A stretch of DNA of 42,446 nucleotides, from the NCBI GenBank assembly GCA_015069485.1, contig SVIM01000015.1, positions 1 through 42,446 of the forward strand, read 5' to 3'. The notes beneath the pieces were generated by a model. That model had not been told where the DNA came from and did no database searches. It saw nothing but the letters and a program-made list of their open reading frames with translations. Below, one piece after another: positions 33,975 to 40,147 of this stretch (position 1 is its first letter; every line of letters starts with the position of its first letter). The translations under genes and the position numbers were made by a program. The stretch comes from Clostridiales bacterium. Its GTDB lineage: Bacteria; Bacillota; Clostridia; Christensenellales; Borkfalkiaceae.

Positions 33975-34601
33975 ATGAAATCAAGAAGATTATTTACAAC
34001 TTTATTAAGTGTATTGATGCTTGTTTTAACTTGTATGTTGTGTTTTTTCGTTGGTTGTGTAGAAAAAGCCGATCATTATACTGTGGATGAACATATCGAA
34101 AGGGTTTCGGCGTTAGTTGAAAAAAGATATATGACGGAAAATAGTGAATATACCGATTATTCTGTGTATCCAATATATGACGAAAATAATGAATTAAGAT
34201 ATATGTTAATTGAGTTTAAACCATACGGATTTGTGTATGTAAAAATTAATGAAGAGAAACTTCATTTTCCATATGCTGTAAGTATGTACGTAAGAGATAC
34301 TTCCGAGGGTAAAACGTGGCGTCGCTACACGATTGAAGAAAACGGAAATAAAACATGGGAAGTAAACGAAAACGGTGAATATATAAATTATAATAGCAGT
34401 CATTTTAAAGTAGCTAATATTCAAGATGAAAAGCGTTATTTGCTAAAGGTTGAAAATAATTTTATTCCCGCTGTTAAAAGAGAAGAAAAATTTTTAAATT
34501 TAGTTTCTATGCAAGAAATGGATTACGAGCCTACTATGAAGGCAAGCGAGCAAGCCGTTTCTGAAATAAATTTTATTTCTAAAAATTATTTTGATTTATA
34601 A
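33975..34601 (+). CDS. Putative lipoprotein of unknown function
   Basis: 208 residues. N-terminal signal with a possible lipobox FVGC (C28). The rest is hydrophilic and beta-rich, with YDENNELRYMLIEFKPYGFVYV and TWRRYTIEENGNKTWEVNENGEY. I do not recognise the family. A GGAGG ribosome site precedes the ATG 36 bases after lipoprotein 2. Codon use is AT-rich like its island neighbours. The next gene starts 10 bases after the stop. Confidence 0.7.
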   Translation: MKSRRLFTTLLSVLMLVLTCMLCFFVGCVEKADHYTVDEHIERVSALVEKRYMTENSEYTDYSVYPIYDENNELRYMLIEFKPYGFVYVKINEEKLHFPYAVSMYVRDTSEGKTWRRYTIEENGNKTWEVNENGEYINYNSSHFKVANIQDEKRYLLKVENNFIPAVKREEKFLNLVSMQEMDYEPTMKASEQAVSEINFISKNYFDL

Positions 34602-34611
34602 GAAGGTTAAT

Positions 34612-35103
34612 ATGTGGTTATTAAAAAATATTTGGGGTTATTGTATTGCTTTGTTGTTAGTTGTATTAGCAATATCTTATAAACCGCTACTAGCAAATGC
34701 GATAACTGTAGGGGATAATGAGGTTGTTGGGTTAGAATCTGTTTCTGTATCTTCAAATTATGAACAAGATATTTTAAATATTGCTGTTCAGGGTACTCAA
34801 GACTTAACTGATATAGTATATATTGAAAACGCAAATTATTTTTTAGTCAATCCAAAGCATGCTATAAATAATGTATTAGATAATCCTAGTGGTACTTGCT
34901 CAACAGTTGCAATGCAATTACTGTTAGGATATCATAATTATTACTCAGATAGAAGGCTTATTCCTGCCCAGGGGGAAAATGGGCGTGTTTTTTTAAGTGA
35001 TAATTATGGTGATATTAATGAACATCCAATTATAGATAATAGTTTTGCTATAGGGCAAGGTCGTGCAAGTATCGGTGCAGTAAAAAGTCAGCTAAATAAT
35101 TAA
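34612..35103 (+). CDS. Short papain-fold (C39-like) cysteine peptidase-like protein, probably truncated
   Basis: 163 residues from ATG 34612, chosen for the AAGAAGG ribosome site just upstream; a longer start at 34591 overlaps the previous gene. It has an N-terminal signal/anchor (about 5-27, ending ANA). Later, NPSGTCSTVAMQLLLGYHNYYSDRRLIP resembles the active-site Cys helix of papain-like peptidases found in secreted Firmicutes proteins. The frame ends only about 60 residues after this motif, so the catalytic His and Asn part seems absent. A strong terminator begins within 6 bases of the stop, so no hidden continuation exists. It may be a decayed or non-catalytic member. Confidence 0.55.
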   Translation: MWLLKNIWGYCIALLLVVLAISYKPLLANAITVGDNEVVGLESVSVSSNYEQDILNIAVQGTQDLTDIVYIENANYFLVNPKHAINNVLDNPSGTCSTVAMQLLLGYHNYYSDRRLIPAQGENGRVFLSDNYGDINEHPIIDNSFAIGQGRASIGAVKSQLNN

Positions 35104-35108
35104 AAACA

Positions 35109-35156
35109 GCCCCGAGGCGACCTTAATATTAAGGCTCGCCTCGGGGCGTTTTTTTA
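35109..35156 (+). terminator. Strong terminator closing the lipoprotein island
   Basis: GCCCCGAGGCGA pairs with TCGCCTCGGGGC, with an inner stem CCTTAA/TTAAGG and one bulged C, then GTTTTTTT. Confidence 0.95.
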
Positions 35157-35177
35157 AATAAGTAATAGCTACAAAAC

Positions 35178-35202
35178 CCTCCGCATACATTAGTAGCGGA
35201 GG
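35178..35202 (+). promoter_or_regulatory. Hairpin covering the ribosome site of the TIGR04086 gene
   Basis: CCTCCGC (35178-35184) is the exact complement of GCGGAGG (35196-35202), which contains the Shine-Dalgarno GGAGG 9 bases before the ATG at 35212. The fold would hide the ribosome site. It may also simply be a weak 7-bp hairpin. Confidence 0.55.
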
Positions 35203-35211
35203 ATTTATTTT

Positions 35212-35577
35212 ATGCAACAAAGCGTTTTTCAAATTTCAAAGGCCGTTTTGGCGTCAATAATTTTTTCACTTGCGTTCGTTTTAATTTTTACTTTAATAAT
35301 ACATATTTTTTCCGTGCCTATCAACGCGGTAAAGCCCGTAAACCAAGTATTTAAAATTGTTGCCGTGGCAATAGGGGGAATAATTTTTTTAAAGGGCGAT
35401 AACGGACTTTTAAAGGGGCTTATTTACGGCGTTATATCAGTAATATTCACCTATTTTTTGTTTGCAATAGTGGCGGGAGAATTAAGCTTTAGCGTATTAT
35501 TTCTTGCAGAAATAGCTTTAGGTGGCGTTGCGGGCGCAATTTCGGGAGTAATTGCCGTTAATATTAAAAAGACGTAA
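35212..35577 (+). CDS. TIGR04086-type small membrane protein
   Basis: 121 residues, mostly hydrophobic with about four membrane helices and a Gly-rich end (LGGVAGAISGVIAVNIKK). Its place between yajC and the SCIFF genes is the usual location for the TIGR04086 family in Clostridia. The function is unknown; a link to SCIFF processing or export is only inferred from neighbours. A SCIFF promoter follows it. Confidence 0.8.
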   Translation: MQQSVFQISKAVLASIIFSLAFVLIFTLIIHIFSVPINAVKPVNQVFKIVAVAIGGIIFLKGDNGLLKGLIYGVISVIFTYFLFAIVAGELSFSVLFLAEIALGGVAGAISGVIAVNIKKT

Positions 35578-35595
35578 AAAAAATAATAAAAAGGC

Positions 35596-35624
35596 TTGAT
35601 TTTTTTTGCCGTGTATTTTATAAT
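35596..35624 (+). promoter_or_regulatory. Promoter of the SCIFF gene
   Basis: TTGATT (35596-35601), 17 bases, TATAAT (35619-35624), then AAGGAG upstream of the ATG. Confidence 0.85.
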
Positions 35625-35657
35625 AGTATAAAGCTAAAACTTAAGGAGAATTTTATT

Positions 35658-35816
35658 ATGATTAAAACTATAGCTAAACCCGCTGAAAGAAAGGTAACCG
35701 CTTGTGGTGAATGCAGAAGCACTTGCCAATCCGCTTGCAAAACGAGCTGCACCGTTGGTAACCAAAGCTGCGAAAGAATTACAAGAGAAGAAAGACCTGA
35801 AAAAGAAACGAAGTAA
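35658..35816 (+). CDS. scfA: SCIFF peptide (six cysteines in forty-five), ranthipeptide precursor
   Basis: A 52-residue peptide. Its six cysteines are C16, C19, C23, C27, C31 and C38, in ACGECRSTCQSACKTSC and QSC. This is the SCIFF precursor, one of the most conserved RiPP precursors of Clostridia. The maturase encoded downstream joins Cys thiols to other residues as thioether bridges. The start MIKTIAKP and the AAGGAG ribosome site are clear. It has its own promoter, and a hairpin lies between it and the maturase gene. The biological role of mature SCIFF is unsettled, with quorum or metabolic signalling proposed. Confidence 0.95.
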   Translation: MIKTIAKPAERKVTACGECRSTCQSACKTSCTVGNQSCERITREERPEKETK

Positions 35817-35834
35817 TCAAAATAAAATCTTTAT

Positions 35835-35860
35835 AAGGAGCAGAAATCTCTCTGCTCCTT
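35835..35860 (+). other. Hairpin between the SCIFF and maturase genes
   Basis: AAGGAGCAGA (35835-35844) and TCTGCTCCTT (35851-35860) form a perfect 10-bp stem with loop AATCTC. The following AATTTACTG is not a true T-run, so this is more likely a partial attenuator or 3' stabiliser that gives more peptide mRNA than maturase mRNA. Confidence 0.6.
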
Positions 35861-35915
35861 AATTTACTGTAAAAGGGGCTCTAAAAGATTATAAAGGGCC
35901 GTTATTTAAAAAATT

Positions 35916-37232
35916 ATGGTACACGTTTTTAATTATAAAAATTACAACTACATCTACGACGTAGGTAGCGGAAGCCTGCACGAGTGCGACAAGGCTACTG
36001 CCGACTATATTTTGCATAAGCAGGGAAAGGCCGTAGATATTTCTTATATTTCCCAGCAACAAATTGCCGAAATCGAAAAGGATATTGCCATTTTAAAGGA
36101 TCAAGGCTTATTCGAAAAGGAAGAAGTAAGGGCGTATCCCTTTAAATCTAAAGAGATAAAGGCCCTATGCCTTCATATTTGCCACGATTGCAATTTAAGG
36201 TGTCGCTATTGCTTTGCAGACGAAGGCGCGTATCACTCCAAGCGCGAATTTATGAGCGAGGAAACGGCAAAGCGCGCAATAGATTTCTTAATTGAAAACA
36301 GCGGAAAAAGAAAGATTTTGGAAGCTGACTTTTTTGGTGGCGAGCCATTAATGTGTCTGCAAACCATTAAAAACGTAGTGGCGTATGCAAGACAGCGCGA
36401 AAAGCAAACGGGTAAAAAGTTTTTATTCACTACAACCACCAACGCCTTACTTTTAAACGACGAAGCTATCGAATTTTTTAACGCGGAAATGGAAAACGTC
36501 GTTTTAAGCTTGGACGGAAGAAGAGAAGTGCACGACGCTATAAGAAAAACGGTAAACGGCAAAGGCTCGTTTGACTTCGTTATCGAAAATATTAAAAAAT
36601 TCGTAAAGTCAAGGGGCAACAAAAGCTACTACGTAAGGGGAACATTTACTGCAAAAAATCTCGATTTTTCTAACGACGTAATCTTCCTTGCAGAAAACGG
36701 CTTCGACAGTATTTCTATGGAGCCCGTAGTAACCGAAATAGAAGATTTGGCTATTAAAAAGGAGCATATCCCCCAAATTTGCGCCGAATACGAAAACCTT
36801 TGCGAAAAATATCTCGAAAAGTATAAAAAGGGCGAAGGCTTTAACTTCTTCCATTTTAATATCGATTTAGAAGGCGGTCCTTGCCTTTCCAAGCGCGTAT
36901 CTGCGTGTGGCGCAGGCAACGAATATTTTTCCGTAACCCCCAACGGCGATATTTACCCTTGTCACCAATTTGCAGGCGACAGTAAATACTTAATGGGTAA
37001 CGTATATAGCGGAAGCATCAACACCGATATAAGGTGCGCCTTCGCATCGTCTTGCTTGTTTACAAGAAAGAAGTGCGAAAACTGCTTTGCAAAATTTATT
37101 TGCAGCGGCGGATGTAGCGCAAATAACTACCACTTCACCGGTGATATCGAAACCCCATACGAAATCACTTGCGATATGATGAAGAAGAGGGTGGAATGTG
37201 CTATGCATATTTTAGCGCAAAAAAAGGGTTAA
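35916..37232 (+). CDS. scfB: SCIFF maturase (radical SAM/SPASM thioether cross-linking enzyme)
   Basis: 438 residues. Residues 1-75 form an RRE-like precursor-binding region. The radical SAM cluster motif is C92-x3-C96-x2-C99 (CNLRCRYCF). The SPASM region near the C-terminus carries auxiliary Fe-S cysteines: CGAGNEYFSVTPNGDIYPCH and CENCFAKFICSGGC. It installs thioether links in the adjacent SCIFF peptide using SAM. Pairing with scfA is direct. The ribosome site is weak, in keeping with lower expression than scfA. secD follows about 350 bases later, which is also usual in Clostridia. Confidence 0.96.
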   Translation: MVHVFNYKNYNYIYDVGSGSLHECDKATADYILHKQGKAVDISYISQQQIAEIEKDIAILKDQGLFEKEEVRAYPFKSKEIKALCLHICHDCNLRCRYCFADEGAYHSKREFMSEETAKRAIDFLIENSGKRKILEADFFGGEPLMCLQTIKNVVAYARQREKQTGKKFLFTTTTNALLLNDEAIEFFNAEMENVVLSLDGRREVHDAIRKTVNGKGSFDFVIENIKKFVKSRGNKSYYVRGTFTAKNLDFSNDVIFLAENGFDSISMEPVVTEIEDLAIKKEHIPQICAEYENLCEKYLEKYKKGEGFNFFHFNIDLEGGPCLSKRVSACGAGNEYFSVTPNGDIYPCHQFAGDSKYLMGNVYSGSINTDIRCAFASSCLFTRKKCENCFAKFICSGGCSANNYHFTGDIETPYEITCDMMKKRVECAMHILAQKKG

Positions 37233-37254
37233 AAACCGTATAAGCATCGCATTT

Positions 37255-37400
37255 TATTGTCGCGTGCGTCTTTTGCTTTAGTCGTTTACGCAAAGTAAAC
37301 TCCCTTGCAAAGGGCCTGCGCTCCGCAAACTTGCTCGCCGTTCAGCCTTTGCGCTATAACAATCGTAGCGAACGGCTCCGTTTAGCGGTATATAATATAA
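37255..37400. repeat. Structured, GC-richer intergenic segment with several inverted repeats
   Basis: Between scfB and secD lie GTTTAC-GCAAA-GTAAAC, CCCTTTGCAAAGGG-like pairing (CCCTTGCAAAGGG) and GCCGTTC (37337-37343) with GAACGGC (37370-37376). The last encloses GCGCTATAAC (37351-37360), also found in the inverted repeat at 7236-7292. No gene is supported. I read it as a repeat element or structured spacer. The rest of the gap, 37400-37490, is plain AT-rich sequence. Confidence 0.45.
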
Positions 37401-37491
37401 ACAAAATTTTAATCGCAAAAAATAAATTTTACCATACGAAAATAAAAATAAATATTTCCATTGATTTTTGCATTTATAATCGAAAAATTAA

Positions 37492-37520
37492 TTGACTACT
37501 ATGAATTATTTTTATATAAT
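37492..37520 (+). promoter_or_regulatory. Promoter of secDF
   Basis: TTGACT (37492-37497), 17 bases, TATAAT (37515-37520). Confidence 0.85.
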
Positions 37521-37578
37521 AATGTAGTTAAAAATATAAAACTTTGGCAAAAGTCTGTAAATAACAAGGAGGTTATTG

Positions 37579-39111
37579 ATGGGCAAAGTAAAATCTGCGA
37601 TAATTACCACGCTTTTAGTTATCGCAATCGTTGTACTTACCGTATTTTCTACCGTATCGTTCAACTATGCTGACGGCGTAAAAAGATATAACTCTATCTT
37701 ATCCAGCATCAGCTTAGGTAGCGATTTAACGGGTGAAGCATACGTAGTACTCTATCCCGAAGGCGTAATTTCTACCGAAGATTATAACTCTTTAACCAGC
37801 GAAAATAAGGCTGATTACACTCAGCACAAAAATAGCGGCTTATACGTTTTAACTTCGGAATACTCAAACCTTAGCGACAGTTCTTTAAGACATTTAAAAA
37901 ATGACGTTGAAATCATTTCCGACAGATTTGACGCAAGGGGCTTAACCGCATACTCCGTATCTATCGTAAACGATTATGCAATTAAAATTTCCGTTGATAG
38001 CGGTCTTTCTTACGCAGCTTACGCAAACACCGAAAGCTCTGAAAGAACTTCCGTTCTCTCTGAAATCAGCCAAACCGTAAGCACTCTTATCTTAGACGGA
38101 ACTCTTTCCCTTCGTACAGAAGAAAGCTCTATCGGTATCGATTACGACCCTTACGAAACCGGCACTTATTCCCTTATTGAAAGAACGACTAACGTTAACG
38201 ATTTGTATAAAAACGTAAGCTTATATTCTTCCGCGCAAGTTTATGCTGTTAGTATGAACCTTAGTGGCGACGGAAAAGAAGTTATCGGCGACGTTACTTA
38301 TCAAATTTTATCAACCTTAGCTGAAGAAGAAAGCGAATCTTCCGGTTCAAACTTCGTATCTGACGACGTAGAAGGTAAAATTTTATTCTACGTTGGTAAC
38401 GAAAAGCTTTTAGACTTCGCGTTTAAGGATTCTTTCGCTAGCGACTTCTTAATTCAAACTTCCAATTTAGGAATTGCTAAAAACTACGTTGCTCTTTTAG
38501 ATTCAGTAGTAAGTGGTAACTCCGTTCAAAACGAATACACCTACGACGAAGTTAAGCTTGCAACTTCCTCTCAGGGCGCATCCGTTGCGTTATTCTTGGG
38601 TATTGCAATCGGCTTAATTATTCTCGGTTCAATCGTTGCGTTTATCGTAATGTATAAAAAGCTCGGCTTAGTAAACGCTATGATGGTTGCTTGCTACGCA
38701 CTCGCTATGATTTGCGCTTTACAAATTATCGGCGTAACCGTAACGGCAGTAGGCGCAATTTGCGCGGTAATCGGTTTAGTACTTCTTTTAGGAAGCAACC
38801 TTGCAGTATTTGAAGAAGTTCGTAAACAAACCAAAACCGGCAAAACTATGCAGGCTTCCGTAAAATCAGGATATAAAAATACCCTTTTCGGTATTTTAGA
38901 TTTACACGTAGTTGCATTGCTCGCATCTCTTGTTCTCGCTTTAATCGGCGGTGGCGAACTTGCAGCTTGCGGTCTTATTCTTTTCGTTGCAACTATCGCA
39001 TCCTACGCTATTTACTGGTTTACAAGATTTATGTGGTACGTAGTAGTTAGCCCTGTAAAAGACAAGTTCGCTTTCGGCGGATACACGAGGGAGGTATATG
39101 AAGATGAATAA
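37579..39111 (+). CDS. secD: Protein translocase subunit SecD, divergent
   Basis: 510 residues from ATG 37579, placed 6 bases after AAGGAGG; a TTG at 37576 is too close to the site. The topology fits SecD: one N-terminal helix (about 7-28), a large extracytoplasmic P1-type region beginning near LGSDLTGEAYVVLYPEG, and a bundle of membrane helices from about residue 335. The usual TM4 motif GMAVDANVLIFERI appears as GLVLLLGSNLAVFEEV, with G405-S406 where Asp-Ala is expected. The Asp needed for proton use in studied SecD is thus absent. Synteny with secF, SCIFF and yajC supports the call. Codon use is C-ending and balanced, suggesting high expression. Confidence 0.85.
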   Translation: MGKVKSAIITTLLVIAIVVLTVFSTVSFNYADGVKRYNSILSSISLGSDLTGEAYVVLYPEGVISTEDYNSLTSENKADYTQHKNSGLYVLTSEYSNLSDSSLRHLKNDVEIISDRFDARGLTAYSVSIVNDYAIKISVDSGLSYAAYANTESSERTSVLSEISQTVSTLILDGTLSLRTEESSIGIDYDPYETGTYSLIERTTNVNDLYKNVSLYSSAQVYAVSMNLSGDGKEVIGDVTYQILSTLAEEESESSGSNFVSDDVEGKILFYVGNEKLLDFAFKDSFASDFLIQTSNLGIAKNYVALLDSVVSGNSVQNEYTYDEVKLATSSQGASVALFLGIAIGLIILGSIVAFIVMYKKLGLVNAMMVACYALAMICALQIIGVTVTAVGAICAVIGLVLLLGSNLAVFEEVRKQTKTGKTMQASVKSGYKNTLFGILDLHVVALLASLVLALIGGGELAACGLILFVATIASYAIYWFTRFMWYVVVSPVKDKFAFGGYTREVYEDE

Positions 39112-40096
39112 GATTTCAAGCAAAATGCATTTATTTATCATAATCTCTTCTATAATCGTAGCAATCGGTATTGCTCTCGGTTTAATATTTGAATTTGCAG
39201 TAGACGGTCAAAGATTTGTTAACTTCGGTGGCGACCTTGGCTCTTACAAGGCAGTAACCGTAAGATACGCGCTTGCTGACTTAAACGAAGATAACGACTT
39301 TACTGAAGATACGATTAAAGAAACTTGCCAAGAAGTATTTGCAAACAACGGCGTAAACGCAAACGAAATTTTTGCAGAAACCTTAAACGGTGGCGAAATT
39401 ACTTATAAATTCTCTGATTCCACAAGCCTTGAAGTTTTAGAAAAATGCGCAAGCGAAATCGAAGTTGCTTTCGGCGAAGTAAATATGAGCTCTGGTTTAA
39501 CTTCGGTAGTGGCAAACGGATACAAGGCAAATCTCGGCGCAATTAAGGCAATAGTTGCTTGTGTAATTGCTCTCGTAGTCGTAGTTATCGTAGAATTTAT
39601 TTACTTCTTTATAAGATACGGCTTAACCGCTGCGTTAAGCATGCTCGTTGCGCTTGCACATAACGCTGCATTGTTTGTCGCTCTCGTTATGATTGTAAGA
39701 ATTCAAGTTTCTTCCGCAATCGTTACCTTCGTAGCATTAACCGTATTTGCAACCTTAATCGGTTGTGCAATGCTCTTCAACAAAACTCGCGCACAGTTCG
39801 GCGACGAACAAAACAAAAAGCTTTCTGCAACCGAAATCGTTGATAAGGGCGCATCTCAAGCATTTGCTCCCATTATGGCAATCTTCGCTGCACTTGCAAT
39901 TGCAGCTTGCATAATTGCTCTTGCAACTATGCTCGGTTCACTTTCTCTCGCAAGCTTATTAATGCCTGCGCTTTGTGCGGTAATTTGCTTTGCGGCTTGC
40001 CTCTACGGCACGGCATTATTCACGCCTTCCGTATATTCAAGATTTGCTACCCTCGCTAGAAAAATTAAAGCAGACGCGGAAGCAAAAAAGAACTAA
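39104..40096 (+). CDS. secF: Protein translocase subunit SecF, divergent
   Basis: 330 residues from ATG 39104, 9 bases after GGGAGG; an in-frame ATG at 39098 is also possible but crowded. It overlaps secD by 8 bases. One N-terminal helix is followed by an extracytoplasmic domain and five membrane helices (from about residue 148). The family motif INDTVVVFDRIRE aligns with ATLIGCAMLFNKTRAQ, so the intramembrane Asp is replaced by Gly (G220), as in the SecD partner. It works with SecD and YajC in late steps of Sec export. Confidence 0.82.
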   Translation: MNKISSKMHLFIIISSIIVAIGIALGLIFEFAVDGQRFVNFGGDLGSYKAVTVRYALADLNEDNDFTEDTIKETCQEVFANNGVNANEIFAETLNGGEITYKFSDSTSLEVLEKCASEIEVAFGEVNMSSGLTSVVANGYKANLGAIKAIVACVIALVVVVIVEFIYFFIRYGLTAALSMLVALAHNAALFVALVMIVRIQVSSAIVTFVALTVFATLIGCAMLFNKTRAQFGDEQNKKLSATEIVDKGASQAFAPIMAIFAALAIAACIIALATMLGSLSLASLLMPALCAVICFAACLYGTALFTPSVYSRFATLARKIKADAEAKKN

Positions 40097-40107
40097 TTAA
40101 AAGGATT

Positions 40108-40134
40108 AAAAGGCGGGAGTAATTCCCGCCTTTT
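40108..40134 (+). terminator. Terminator between secF and recJ
   Basis: AAAAGGCGGGA (40108-40118) and TCCCGCCTTTT (40124-40134) are perfect complements with a 5-base loop. Confidence 0.9.
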
Positions 40135-40147
40135 GCTATTTAAACCT

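Noticed and set aside
34591-34611. Earlier start for the cysteine-peptidase-like protein
   Set aside because: It overlaps the preceding gene and has no ribosome site; ATG 34612 has AAGAAGG.
32181-35156. Phage or insertion sequence island
   Set aside because: No integrase, transposase, phage gene or attachment-site repeat is visible, so it is only called an accessory island.
36233-37208. Several minus-strand frames opposite the SCIFF maturase
   Set aside because: They are complements of a well-conserved radical SAM gene and show no protein-family features.
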